Shown here: positions 1 to 12,233 of the stretch, piece by piece
Numbering within the stretch: the stretch's first letter is position 1
Layout: each line of letters starts with the position of its first letter
Origin: JBMYTN01 sp049604415
GTDB lineage: Bacteria > Pseudomonadota > Alphaproteobacteria > Rhodospirillales > Rhodospirillaceae
DNA length: 14,345 nucleotides
Direction of reading: 5' to 3'
Assembly (NCBI GenBank): GCA_049604415.1
Contig: JBMYTN010000076.1
Span: 1 to 14,345, forward strand
Translations under genes and position numbers: made by a program
Notes under the pieces: generated by a model
Told to the model about the DNA's origin: nothing
Database searches by the model: none
The model's input: only the letters and a program-made list of their open reading frames with translations

Positions 1-50
1 GTCCCGATGTTCACATGCGGCTTATTACGTTCAAACTTCTCCTTGGCCAT
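1..50 (-). CDS. tuf: Elongation factor Tu, N-terminal fragment (cut by window edge)
   Basis: Only the first 16 codons are in the window. They begin at the ATG at 48-50 and read MAKEKFERNKPHVNIG, the highly conserved start of bacterial EF-Tu just before its first GTP-binding motif. EF-Tu is the cytoplasmic GTPase that brings aminoacyl-tRNA to the ribosomal A site. A purine-rich ribosome binding site (GGAGAGAG) lies upstream at about 59-66. The gene follows fusA after 53 nt, the usual last position of the str operon. The fragment is truncated by the window, not by mutation. Whether the genome has a second tuf copy cannot be seen here. Confidence 0.95.
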   Translation of the reverse strand, partial: MAKEKFERNKPHVNIG

Positions 51-91
51 CTCTCATCTCTCTCCGGATCCTGGGGCTGTCTTCAATGGGT

Positions 92-110
92 CGGTTGAGG
101 GGATCAACCG
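92..110 (-). promoter_or_regulatory. Inverted repeat spanning the fusA stop codon
   Basis: The sequence CGGTTGA (92-98) and TCAACCG (104-110) form a perfect 7-bp inverted repeat with a 5-nt loop. The fusA stop codon (104-106) lies in one arm. No U-rich tract follows on the minus strand, so it does not look like an intrinsic terminator. In the mRNA it could be a small 3'-end hairpin between fusA and tuf. Function is unknown, and a 7-bp repeat could arise by chance. Confidence 0.35.
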
Positions 111-2182
111 GCCATCTTGGCCTTGATCTCATCAGAAACATTGCTCGGAACTTCGGCATAGTGGTCGAAGTGCATGGTGTATTGGGCACGCCCTTGGCTC
201 ATGGAGCGCAGGTTGTTCACGTAGCCAAACATATTGGCCAGCGGGACATCTGCGGTCAGCACCCGCGCGTTGCCGCGCTGGTCCATCCCGCCGACATTGC
301 CCCGACGGCTGTTCAGGTCGCCAATGATATCCCCCATATACTCTTCCGGGGTCACCACCTCGACCTTCATCACTGGTTCCAGCAGCCTGGGTCCGGCCTT
401 GGGCATCGCTTCCCGGAACGCAGCCCGGGCGGCAATTTCAAAGGCCAACACGCTGGAGTCAACATCGTGGTAGGCACCATCGATCAGTTCGACCCGGAAA
501 TCGGTGCAGGGGAAGCCTGCAATGGTGCCGGTTTCTTGCGCCGAATTCAGGCCCTTTTCCACACCCGGGATATATTCCTTGGGTACCACACCACCGACGA
601 TCTTGCTGTCGAAGGAATAGCCGTAGCCCGGCTCCTCGGGATAGAACACCAGCTTGATGCGGGCGAACTGACCGGACCCACCAGACTGCTTCTTGTGGGT
701 GTAGTCGCATTCATATTGCTTGGAGATGGTTTCGCGGTAGGCCACCTGCGGCGCACCCACATTGCAATCCACCTTGAACTCACGGCGCATGCGGTCGACC
801 AGAATTTCCAAATGGAGCTCGCCCATGCCCTTAATCACGGTCTGACCGGATTCAGCATCGGAGGCCACGCGGAAAGACGGATCCTCAGCCGCCAAGCGGT
901 TCAGGGCGACGCCCATCTTTTCCTGGTCGCTCTTGGTCTTCGGTTCCACCGCCACTTCGATCACCGGATCGGGGAATTCCATCCGCTCCAGGATCACCGG
1001 GCTGGAAGGCACGCAGAGCGTATCCCCAGTGGTGGTTTCCTTCAGGCCCACAATGGCGACAATGTCACCGGCACCGGCCTCTTTGATTTCTTCCCGGTTG
1101 TTGGCATGCATCAGCAGCATCCGACCGATGCGCTCGCGCTTGCCCTTCACGGTGTTCATCACATAGGTGCCGCTTTCCACCACACCGGAATAGATTCGGG
1201 CGAAGGTCAGGGAGCCGACGAACGGGTCGTTCATGATCTTAAAGGCCAGGGCGGCAAACGGCTCTTCGTCAGAAGAGGTGCGCTGCACTTCTTCATCAGA
1301 GTCCGGCAGCACACCCTTAATGGCCGGGACATCCAGCGGCGACGGCATGAAGGCAACAATCGCATCCAGCAGCCACTGCACACCCTTGTTCTTAAAGGCG
1401 GAGCCACACAGAACCGGCACAAAAACCTGCTCGATGGTGCCCTTACGGATGCAGGCCATCAGGGTTTCTTCGTCCGGCTCATTGCCTTCCAGATAGGCTT
1501 CCATCGCATCGTCGTCGACTTCGACGGCGGTTTCGATCAGCTTTTCACGGAATTCGGCGGCCCGATCCGCCAGATCTTCCGGGATGTCGACATATTCAAA
1601 GGTCGCGCCCAGATCTTCGGAATGCCAGACAATGCCCTTCATCTTGATCAGATCGACAATGCCAGCGAATTCGGCTTCCGCACCGATGGGCAGGGTCATC
1701 ACCAACGGGGTCGCGCCCAGCCGGTCAATGATCATGTCCACACAGCGATAGAAGTCCGCGCCCATGCGGTCCATCTTGTTGACAAAGCACATCCGCGGCA
1801 CGGCGTATTTGTCGGCCTGACGCCACACGGTTTCGGATTGCGGCTCCACACCGGCCACGGAGTCAAACACCGCCACGGCACCGTCGAGCACCCGCAGGGA
1901 GCGTTCCACTTCAATGGTGAAGTCCACGTGTCCCGGGGTATCAATGATGTTGATACGGTGATCGTTCCAGAAACAGGTGGTCGCCGCAGAGGTGATGGTG
2001 ATCCCCCGCTCCTGCTCCTGCTCCATCCAATCCATGGTGGCGGCCCCATCATGGACTTCCCCAATCTTGTGGGACTTTCCGGTGTAATACAGAACGCGCT
2101 CGGTGGTCGTGGTTTTACCGGCATCAATGTGGGCCATGATGCCGATGTTCCGGTAGCGCTCAAGCGGAGTTTGCCGATCCAT
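104..2182 (-). CDS. fusA: Elongation factor G
   Basis: This is a full-length EF-G of 692 residues, close to the usual family length. EF-G is the cytoplasmic GTPase that drives translocation of tRNA and mRNA after peptide bond formation and, with ribosome recycling factor, helps split the ribosome. The GTPase domain is intact: P-loop AHIDAGKT at residues 17-24, the RGITI switch I segment at 59-63, DTPGH at 81-85 with the catalytic histidine at 85, NKMD at 135-138 and the GSAF loop near 260. Domains II to V follow, including a domain IV stretch around 482-510 and the MGDIIGDLNSRRG segment at 616-628. The ATG at 2180-2182 is chosen because MDRQTPLERYRNIG matches the family N-terminus. The ribosome binding site is weak (GAGAG, about 2191-2195). 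The gene lies 59 nt after rpsG and 53 nt before tuf, in the str operon. Confidence 0.98.
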   Translation of the reverse strand: MDRQTPLERYRNIGIMAHIDAGKTTTTERVLYYTGKSHKIGEVHDGAATMDWMEQEQERGITITSAATTCFWNDHRINIIDTPGHVDFTIEVERSLRVLDGAVAVFDSVAGVEPQSETVWRQADKYAVPRMCFVNKMDRMGADFYRCVDMIIDRLGATPLVMTLPIGAEAEFAGIVDLIKMKGIVWHSEDLGATFEYVDIPEDLADRAAEFREKLIETAVEVDDDAMEAYLEGNEPDEETLMACIRKGTIEQVFVPVLCGSAFKNKGVQWLLDAIVAFMPSPLDVPAIKGVLPDSDEEVQRTSSDEEPFAALAFKIMNDPFVGSLTFARIYSGVVESGTYVMNTVKGKRERIGRMLLMHANNREEIKEAGAGDIVAIVGLKETTTGDTLCVPSSPVILERMEFPDPVIEVAVEPKTKSDQEKMGVALNRLAAEDPSFRVASDAESGQTVIKGMGELHLEILVDRMRREFKVDCNVGAPQVAYRETISKQYECDYTHKKQSGGSGQFARIKLVFYPEEPGYGYSFDSKIVGGVVPKEYIPGVEKGLNSAQETGTIAGFPCTDFRVELIDGAYHDVDSSVLAFEIAARAAFREAMPKAGPRLLEPVMKVEVVTPEEYMGDIIGDLNSRRGNVGGMDQRGNARVLTADVPLANMFGYVNNLRSMSQGRAQYTMHFDHYAEVPSNVSDEIKAKMAG

Positions 2183-2241
2183 AGCGTGGAGCTCTCAATC
2201 GTTGGGACATCGGAAGAGTACTGGGGGAGAGAACGAACAGC

Positions 2242-2712
2242 CTACCAGCGATAGTGACTGAACGCCTTGTTGGCCTCGGCCATGCGGTGGGTGTCCTCGC
2301 GCTTCTTCACGGCGCCGCCACGATTGTTCGCAGCATCGAGAAACTCACCGGTCAGACGGCCAACCATGGTCGCCTCGGAGCGCTTGCGCGCATTGTCGAT
2401 CAACCAGCGCAGGGCCAGAGCCTGACGCCGATCCGGACGCACTTCGACGGGCACCTGATAGGTGGCCCCACCAACCCGGCGGGAGCGGACCTCAACGGCT
2501 GGCTTCACATTGTCCAGGGCTTCATGGAACACCCGGACCGGATCCTGGCCGGTCTTGGCGGACAGCTGGTCCATGGCACCATAGACGATCTTTTCAGCAA
2601 CCGCCTTTTTACCCTGCAGCATGACCGCATTGATGAATTTGGCCAGCACCACATCGCCAAATTTGGCGTCGGGGAGCACTTCGCGTTTGATCGCAGCGCG
2701 ACGTCGGGACAT
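2242..2712 (-). CDS. rpsG: 30S ribosomal protein S7
   Basis: The 156-residue product is a complete bacterial S7, of typical length, from MSRRRAAIKREVLPD to the HYRW terminus before a TAG stop. S7 is a primary 16S rRNA binding protein. It nucleates assembly of the 30S head and contacts the E-site tRNA and mRNA exit channel. The protein is rich in basic residues and carries the conserved GGATYQVPVEV segment near residue 81. The start is supported by an AGAGG ribosome binding site about 7 nt upstream (about 2720-2724, overlapping the rpsL stop). The gene lies 11 nt behind rpsL, so translational coupling is likely. In E. coli S7 represses the str operon by binding a much longer rpsL-rpsG gap; that site cannot exist here in the same form. 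Confidence 0.98.
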   Translation of the reverse strand: MSRRRAAIKREVLPDAKFGDVVLAKFINAVMLQGKKAVAEKIVYGAMDQLSAKTGQDPVRVFHEALDNVKPAVEVRSRRVGGATYQVPVEVRPDRRQALALRWLIDNARKRSEATMVGRLTGEFLDAANNRGGAVKKREDTHRMAEANKAFSHYRW

Positions 2713-2723
2713 CTCTAGACCTC

Positions 2724-3095
2724 TTACTTCGGACGCTTGGCGCCGTATTTGGAACGACGCTGGCGGCGGTCCTTGACGCCTTGGGTGTCCAAGGTCCCGC
2801 GAATGATGTGATAACGAACACCGGGCAAATCCTTCACGCGACCACCGCGGATCATAACCACGGAGTGCTCTTGAAGGTTATGGCCTTCACCCGGAATGTA
2901 GCTGGTCACTTCGAACCCGTTGGTCAGGCGCACACGGGCGACCTTCCGCAACGCAGAGTTCGGCTTTTTCGGCGTCGTGGTGTAGACGCGCGTACAGACA
3001 CCGCGCTTTTGCGGGCAGGCCTGCATGGCCGGCACCTTATTGCGCTTCAATTGCTTGAGCCGCGGCTTGCGGATCAGTTGGTTAATGGTCGGCAT
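2724..3095 (-). CDS. rpsL: 30S ribosomal protein S12
   Basis: The 123-residue product is S12, the protein at the 30S decoding centre that helps monitor codon-anticodon pairing. The start is placed at the ATG at 3093-3095 (MPTINQLIRKPR), the normal family N-terminus, with a strong AAGGGGCGG ribosome binding site about 3 to 12 nt upstream. An in-frame ATG 24 nt earlier would add eight residues (MSNVKGRW) that are in fact this ribosome binding site translated, so it is rejected. The signature TTTPKKPNSALRKV is present. Lysines 43 and 88 (counting Met), where streptomycin-resistance changes commonly occur, are wild type, as is Asp89, the site of methylthiolation by RimO in other bacteria. This is the first gene of the str operon, with its own promoter upstream. 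Confidence 0.98.
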   Translation of the reverse strand: MPTINQLIRKPRLKQLKRNKVPAMQACPQKRGVCTRVYTTTPKKPNSALRKVARVRLTNGFEVTSYIPGEGHNLQEHSVVMIRGGRVKDLPGVRYHIIRGTLDTQGVKDRRQRRSKYGAKRPK

Positions 3096-3446
3096 CCACC
3101 GCCCCTTCACGTTCGACACGACGCAACAGCGCCAAATTCAGACTACGATGCGAGAGCCAGCTTCCTCAGAATAACAGAGCCGTGGCCGTCGCGATGTTCC
3201 CCGGTGGGAAAAGCGATCGCGGACCTGCGTCCCGCATGCGATGTGAAAGCGACATCCCAATCCGAGCCCGTATCCCCTGTTCTGCAGGGGCCGGTGCGTC
3301 GCTGAGATGTCCGGAACGGATTTTCGCCTGCCCGAAGGATCCCAGGGATCCGGTTCAGTCGGCCCAGAAAATCCAGGTCCTTTGTCTCGCCCTACCGACG
3401 CGTTTAGAGCTTCGGAAAGCCCCACAGCCGCCGTTCGGAGACGCGG
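3096..3446 (-). promoter_or_regulatory. Long structured 5' leader of the str operon
   Basis: If transcription starts about 7 nt beyond the -10 box (near 3440), rpsL has an untranslated leader of about 345 nt. I see no convincing gene in it. Three hairpins can be drawn. At 3190-3221, CGCGAT pairs with ATCGCG and inside it TTCCC pairs with GGGAA around a 4-nt loop. At 3274-3290, CCCCTG and CAGGGG are perfect arms with a 5-nt loop. At 3337-3351 there are 7-nt mirror arms, GGATCCC and GGGATCC. None sits on the ribosome binding site. The leader may carry an autoregulatory or attenuation signal; that is inference. Confidence 0.45.
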
Positions 3447-3475
3447 ACAATAGGTCCCCGCCCCCAGTGGGTCAA
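3447..3475 (-). promoter_or_regulatory. Sigma70-type promoter for rpsL-rpsG-fusA-tuf
   Basis: On the minus strand the -35 box is TTGACC (3470-3475, five of six consensus bases, preceded by the C of the alphaproteobacterial CTTGAC form). The -10 box is TATTGT (3447-3452, four of six). The spacing is exactly 17 nt. The bases after the -10 box (CCGCG) form a GC-rich discriminator, as expected for a promoter under stringent control by ppGpp. It lies between the rpoC terminator and rpsL, where an operon promoter is needed. Start site and stringent control are inferred. Confidence 0.7.
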
Positions 3476-3570
3476 GCGAAAAACAGTCCTTACCGCCGGA
3501 GCTTGCCTTCCCCCCCGCGACCAAAGCATCCATTGGCGCAGCTTTGGCCTGTTCTGCGGGGTTTTCGGGG

Positions 3571-3612
3571 TAAAAAGCAAAAGAGACGGAGCCCTAAAGC
3601 GCTCCGTCTCTT
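3571..3612 (-). terminator. Rho-independent terminator after rpoC
   Basis: Reading the minus strand, a perfect 12-bp stem (arms 3601-3612 and 3581-3592) closes an 8-nt loop. It is followed directly by a T-rich tract, TTTTGCTTTTT, of which part is shared with the stem base. The stem starts about 30 nt after the rpoC stop codon. On the plus strand no T tract follows, so it works in one direction. It should end the rplJ-rplL-rpoB-rpoC transcript and insulate the str operon promoter about 100 nt further on. Confidence 0.93.
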
Positions 3613-3642
3613 CCACAAAAGCGTGAAAAACCGGTTGAGCCC

Positions 3643-6600
3643 TTATTCCCCGGCGGGAACACCAGACTCGGCGGCATCCGGCATCGCAGCCGGAGTCTGT
3701 CCGTCTTCCACCGGCAGAGCCACCGGGTCCAACTCTTCCGGCGGCATGGAGGCCTGGATAACCTTGTCGCGCTGCTGGGCCACATGGCGCAGCTGCGAGA
3801 GCATGGCTCCGGTCCCAGCCGGAATCAGACGTCCGACGATCACATTCTCCTTCAAGCCGTTCAGGGTATCCACTTTGCCGCTGACAGAGGCTTCGGTCAG
3901 CACCCGGGTGGTTTCCTGGAACGACGCTGCGGAGATAAAGGAGTGGGTTTGCAGCGAAGCCTTGGTGATGCCCTGCAGCACCGGCCGCGCCGAGGCCGGA
4001 AGCCCCCCGCCCTTTTCGGTTTTGATGTTCTCGTCTTCGAAGTCGACCTTGTCCACCAGCTCCCCGGCCAGGAAGGTGGTGTCGCCCGGATCGATGATTT
4101 CGACCTTCTGCAGCATTTGGCGGACGATCACTTCAATATGCTTGTCGTTGATCTTCACGCCCTGCAAACGGTAGACGTCCTGGATTTCCTTGATCAGGTA
4201 ATCCGCCAAGGCCTCGATCCCCAGCACCTGCAGGATATCGTGGGGCACCGGATTGCCATCCATCAACGGATCGCCCTTGATGACGTGATCGCCTTCCTGG
4301 ACGGTGATGTGCTTGCCCTTGGGCAGCAGATATTCCACCGGATCGCCGTCTTCGGGCACCACCAACAGGCGGCGCTTGGACTTGTAGTCCTTGCCGAATT
4401 CCACCCGACCGTCGATTTCCGCGATGATCGCGTGATCCTTCGGCTTGCGGGCTTCGAACAATTCCGCCACGCGGGGCAAACCACCGGTGATGTCCCGGGT
4501 CTTGGACCCTTCCCGAGGAATCCTGGCCAACACATCCCCTGCCTCGACCTTCTGACCGTTTTCCACGGACAGAATGGCGTCCACCGACATGAAATAACGG
4601 GCTTCCATGCCATTGGACAGGGTGATGACTTCGCCAGCTTCGTCCCGCAGAGTGATGCGCGGCTTCAGATCGGCGGATTTCGCCATCTGCTTCCACTCCA
4701 CCACAACCTTGGACGAAATCCCGGTCGCTTCGTCGGTCACTTCGCGCACGGAGATGCCTTCGATCAGATCGACATAATTGGCGATCCCTTCGCGCTCGGT
4801 GATGATGGGAACCGTATACGGATCCCATTCCGCCAGCTTGGTGCCTTTTTCCACCGTCTGGCCTTCATCGACCAGCAGTTTGGAGCCATAGGGAATACGA
4901 TAGCGGGCTTTTTCCCGACCGGCTTCGTCGACCAGGACCACATCGCAGTTCCGGGACATGACGATCAACACGCCATCGGCTTTGGTCACCACTGAGCGGT
5001 TTTCGACCTTCACCAAGGCATCAAACGCCGCCTCGACACTGGACTGTTCCGCGCCCCGCTGGGCCGCCCCACCGATGTGGAAGGTCCGCATGGTCAGCTG
5101 GGTGCCCGGCTCACCGATGGATTGGGCGGCAATGACGCCGACCGCTTCACCAATGTTCACCGGGGTGCCTCGGGCAAGATCACGACCATAGCAGGCCGCG
5201 CAAATGCCCTGCTCAGCCTCGCAGGTCAGAACCGAGCGGATCTTGACCTGTTCAATGCCAGCGGCTTCCAGCAATTCCACATGGCGTTCTTCGATCAGGG
5301 TCTGGTTCGGCAGAACCACATTGCCCGCAGTATCGAGAACGGTCTCGGCCACCGTCCGGCCCAGGACGCGCTCGCCCAGGCTGACGATCACCTCGCCACC
5401 ATCGACCACCGGCTGGATGGTGATGCCACGTTCGGTGCCGCAATCCTCTTCACAGATGATCGCGTCCTGGGCGACGTCCACCAGACGGCGGGTCAAGTAA
5501 CCAGAGTTCGCAGTCTTCAACGCCGTATCCGCCAGCCCCTTCCGGGCGCCGTGGGTGGAGTTAAAGTATTCCTGCACCGTCAGACCTTCTTTGAAGTTCG
5601 AGACGATGGGCGTTTCGATGATTTCGCCGGACGGCTTGGCCATCAGGCCACGCATGCCCGCCAGCTGCTTCATCTGCGCGGGCGACCCACGGGCCCCGGA
5701 ATGGGCCATCATGTAAACCGAGTTCACACGATTGCCCTCTTTGATCCCGGAAATGCCCTTCATCATCTCTTCTGCCACCTTTTCGGTGCAGTGCGACCAG
5801 GCATCAACGACCTTGTTATATTTCTCACCTTGGGTGATCAGGCCGTCCTGATATTGCTGCTCGAATTCCTTGACCTGGGCTTCGGTGCTGTCCACCAAAC
5901 CCTTCTTGGTGTCCGGAATGACCAGATCATCCTTGCCGAAGGAAATCCCGGCCTTCGCAGCTTGGGAATACCCCAAGGCCATGATCCGGTCGCAGAAGAT
6001 CACCGTCTCCTTCTGACCGCAATGGCGGTAGACCGTATCGATGACATCGGTCACCTCCTTCTTGCGCAGGAGCTTGTTGATCATGTCGTAGGACAGCTTC
6101 GGGTTCAGCGGCAGCAGCTGGCCGAGCATCAGACGACCCGGGGTGGTTTCCACGGAGCGGGTGATGACCTCACCGGCCTCGTTCATTTCCTTGACCCGGG
6201 CGCGCACCTTGGAATGCAAGGTGATCGCCTTGGCTTGCAGAGCATGTTCCAGCTCGGCCATGCCGGACAGGGCCATGCCTTCGCCGGGCTGACCTTCCAG
6301 ACCCAAGGTGATGTAGTACAGCCCCAGAACAATATCCTGGGTCGGCACGATGATCGGCTTGCCATTCGCGGGCGAGAGGATGTTGTTGGTCGACATCATC
6401 AGCACGCGGGCTTCCAACTGGGCTTCCAGGGACAGCGGCACATGGACCGCCATCTGGTCACCATCGAAGTCAGCGTTAAAGGCGGTGCAAACCAGCGGGT
6501 GCAGCTGGATCGCCTTGCCTTCAATCAACACCGGCTCAAAGGCCTGAATGCCCAAGCGGTGCAAGGTCGGGGCGCGGTTCAGCATCACCGGGTGTTCCCG

Positions 6601-7851
6601 GATCACCTCTTCCAGAATGTCCCAGACCTCGGGCCGCTCTTTTTCAACCATCCGCTTCGCCGCCTTGATGGTGGTGGCGAAGTGATATTGCTCCAGCTTG
6701 GAATAGACAAAGGGCTTGAACAGCTCCAAGGCCATCTTCTTTGGCAGGCCGCATTGGTGCAGTTTCAGCTCCGGCCCGACCACGATCACGGAACGACCGG
6801 AATAGTCGACCCGCTTACCCAGCAGGTTTTGCCGGAAACGACCCTGCTTGCCCTTCAGCATATCGGACAGGGATTTCAGCGGGCGCTTATTGGCCCCGGT
6901 GATCGCCCGACCGCGACGGCCATTGTCGAACAGCGCGTCAACGGATTCCTGCAACATCCGCTTTTCGTTGCGGATGATGATGTCCGGTGCCCGCAGATCG
7001 ATCAGACGCTTCAGACGGTTGTTCCGGTTGATCACCCGACGATACAGGTCGTTCAAGTCAGAGGTCGCAAAGCGACCACCATCCAACGGCACCAGCGGGC
7101 GCAGTTCGGGCGGGATCACCGGCACGACTTCCAGGATCATCCATTCCGGACGGCAGCCGGATTCCAGGAAGGCTTCAACGATTTTCAGCCGCTTAACCAG
7201 CTTCTTCCGCTTGGCTTCCGAGGTGGTTTCCCGCAGATCGGCGCGCAGATCTTCATTGAGCTCGGTCAGATCGATTTCGATCAGCATGTCGCGCAGCACT
7301 TCAGCCCCAATCCCGGCACTGAAGGCATCTTCGCCATACTCATCGACCGCGCGCATATAGCCTTCTTCAGACAGCAATTCATGCTGCTTCAGCGGCGTCA
7401 GCCCGGGCTCGGTGACCACATAGTTTTCGAAATACAGGACCCGCTCCAGATCCTTCAAGGTCATGTCCAGCAGCAACCCAATGCGGCTGGGCAAGGACTT
7501 CAGGAACCAGATATGCGCCACCGGGGCGGCCAGCTCGATATGGCCCATCCGCTCGCGCCGCACTTTGGTCAAGGTGACCTCAACGCCGCATTTTTCGCAG
7601 ATGATGCCGCGATATTTCATCCGCTTATATTTGCCGCAAAGGCACTCATAGTCCTTGATCGGACCGAAGATCCGAGCACAGAACAAGCCATCGCGTTCCG
7701 GCTTAAAGGTCCGGTAGTTGATGGTTTCTGGCTTTTTGATCTCGCCGAAGGACCAGGACCGGATTTTCTCCGGGCTAGCGATCGAGATCTGGATCTGATC
7801 GAAGGTCTGGGCCCCGGTGACCGGACCGAGAATTTTGGTCAATTCATTCAT
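3643..7851 (-). CDS. rpoC: DNA-directed RNA polymerase subunit beta'
   Basis: This complete beta' subunit has 1402 residues, close to the 1407 of E. coli. It forms half of the polymerase cleft and holds the catalytic magnesium. The active site motif NADFDGDQM is at residues 459-467, with the three aspartates at 461, 463 and 465. Zinc site 1 is C70, C72, C85 and C88; zinc site 2 is C804, C877, C884 and C887. The bridge helix region is near 760-795 and the trigger loop begins in PGTQLTMRTFHIGG at about 915-928. The length after it is consistent with the large trigger-loop insertion of proteobacterial enzymes. The ATG at 7849-7851 matches the family N-terminus and has a GGAGAGGG ribosome binding site about 8 to 15 nt upstream. 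The gene follows rpoB after 108 nt and ends at a strong terminator. Confidence 0.99.
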   Translation of the reverse strand: MNELTKILGPVTGAQTFDQIQISIASPEKIRSWSFGEIKKPETINYRTFKPERDGLFCARIFGPIKDYECLCGKYKRMKYRGIICEKCGVEVTLTKVRRERMGHIELAAPVAHIWFLKSLPSRIGLLLDMTLKDLERVLYFENYVVTEPGLTPLKQHELLSEEGYMRAVDEYGEDAFSAGIGAEVLRDMLIEIDLTELNEDLRADLRETTSEAKRKKLVKRLKIVEAFLESGCRPEWMILEVVPVIPPELRPLVPLDGGRFATSDLNDLYRRVINRNNRLKRLIDLRAPDIIIRNEKRMLQESVDALFDNGRRGRAITGANKRPLKSLSDMLKGKQGRFRQNLLGKRVDYSGRSVIVVGPELKLHQCGLPKKMALELFKPFVYSKLEQYHFATTIKAAKRMVEKERPEVWDILEEVIREHPVMLNRAPTLHRLGIQAFEPVLIEGKAIQLHPLVCTAFNADFDGDQMAVHVPLSLEAQLEARVLMMSTNNILSPANGKPIIVPTQDIVLGLYYITLGLEGQPGEGMALSGMAELEHALQAKAITLHSKVRARVKEMNEAGEVITRSVETTPGRLMLGQLLPLNPKLSYDMINKLLRKKEVTDVIDTVYRHCGQKETVIFCDRIMALGYSQAAKAGISFGKDDLVIPDTKKGLVDSTEAQVKEFEQQYQDGLITQGEKYNKVVDAWSHCTEKVAEEMMKGISGIKEGNRVNSVYMMAHSGARGSPAQMKQLAGMRGLMAKPSGEIIETPIVSNFKEGLTVQEYFNSTHGARKGLADTALKTANSGYLTRRLVDVAQDAIICEEDCGTERGITIQPVVDGGEVIVSLGERVLGRTVAETVLDTAGNVVLPNQTLIEERHVELLEAAGIEQVKIRSVLTCEAEQGICAACYGRDLARGTPVNIGEAVGVIAAQSIGEPGTQLTMRTFHIGGAAQRGAEQSSVEAAFDALVKVENRSVVTKADGVLIVMSRNCDVVLVDEAGREKARYRIPYGSKLLVDEGQTVEKGTKLAEWDPYTVPIITEREGIANYVDLIEGISVREVTDEATGISSKVVVEWKQMAKSADLKPRITLRDEAGEVITLSNGMEARYFMSVDAILSVENGQKVEAGDVLARIPREGSKTRDITGGLPRVAELFEARKPKDHAIIAEIDGRVEFGKDYKSKRRLLVVPEDGDPVEYLLPKGKHITVQEGDHVIKGDPLMDGNPVPHDILQVLGIEALADYLIKEIQDVYRLQGVKINDKHIEVIVRQMLQKVEIIDPGDTTFLAGELVDKVDFEDENIKTEKGGGLPASARPVLQGITKASLQTHSFISAASFQETTRVLTEASVSGKVDTLNGLKENVIVGRLIPAGTGAMLSQLRHVAQQRDKVIQASMPPEELDPVALPVEDGQTPAAMPDAAESGVPAGE

Positions 7852-7898
7852 GCCTGCCCTCTCCGCTTAAGCTGCGGGGGCCGAAAGATCTGAAAACC

Positions 7899-7918
7899 CG
7901 GGACATGGGGAGGTCCCG
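7899..7918 (-). promoter_or_regulatory. Inverted repeat in the rpoB-rpoC spacer
   Basis: Arms CGGGAC (7899-7904) and GTCCCG (7913-7918) form a perfect 6-bp stem with an 8-nt loop. On the minus strand the stem is followed by GGTTTTC, a short T run. It could be a weak attenuator or an RNA processing hairpin between the two polymerase genes, but the stem and T tract are too short for a strong terminator. The 108-nt spacer has no other clear signal besides the rpoC ribosome binding site. Confidence 0.35.
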
Positions 7919-7959
7919 CGCTGCATCTTCCGGCTGCCTGATCGTAATGGGTCCGAAAC

Positions 7960-12156
<4,197 letters not shown>

Positions 12157-12180
12157 TACCGCTCCTCACCTGCGCATTGA

Positions 12181-12233
12181 CCGAAGACCTTGGGGAGGAT
12201 CCACCGCCGTTGCGCGGTTGGATCAGTCTTCGG
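12181..12233 (-). promoter_or_regulatory. Large stem-loop immediately upstream of rpoB
   Basis: A 53-nt segment folds into one long hairpin in the mRNA. The outer arms CCGAAGAC (12181-12188) and GTCTTCGG (12226-12233) pair perfectly over 8 bp. After an asymmetric internal loop, a second helix joins 12198-12207 with 12214-12224 over 10 bp, with one bulged base and a 6-nt loop. It ends about 24 nt before the rpoB start, leaving the ribosome binding site free. E. coli has an RNase III processing hairpin in the equivalent rplL-rpoB spacer, so a processing or stability role is a reasonable guess. Confidence 0.55.

Noticed and set aside
86..2254. 722-codon open frame on the plus strand opposite fusA
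   Set aside because: It lies wholly antisense to an intact, conserved fusA. Its His-, Gly- and Gln-rich composition is typical of the reverse shadow of a GC-rich highly expressed gene that avoids codons giving stops on the other strand.
3138..3533. 131-codon minus-strand frame between rpoC and rpsL
   Set aside because: It runs across the predicted promoter and leader of rpsL, has no family resemblance and is rich in Gly, Arg and Ser as expected for non-coding GC-rich DNA.
5077..7893. 938-codon open frame on the plus strand opposite rpoC
   Set aside because: Same shadow effect over a conserved gene; no recognisable domain and composition rich in His, Gln and Arg.
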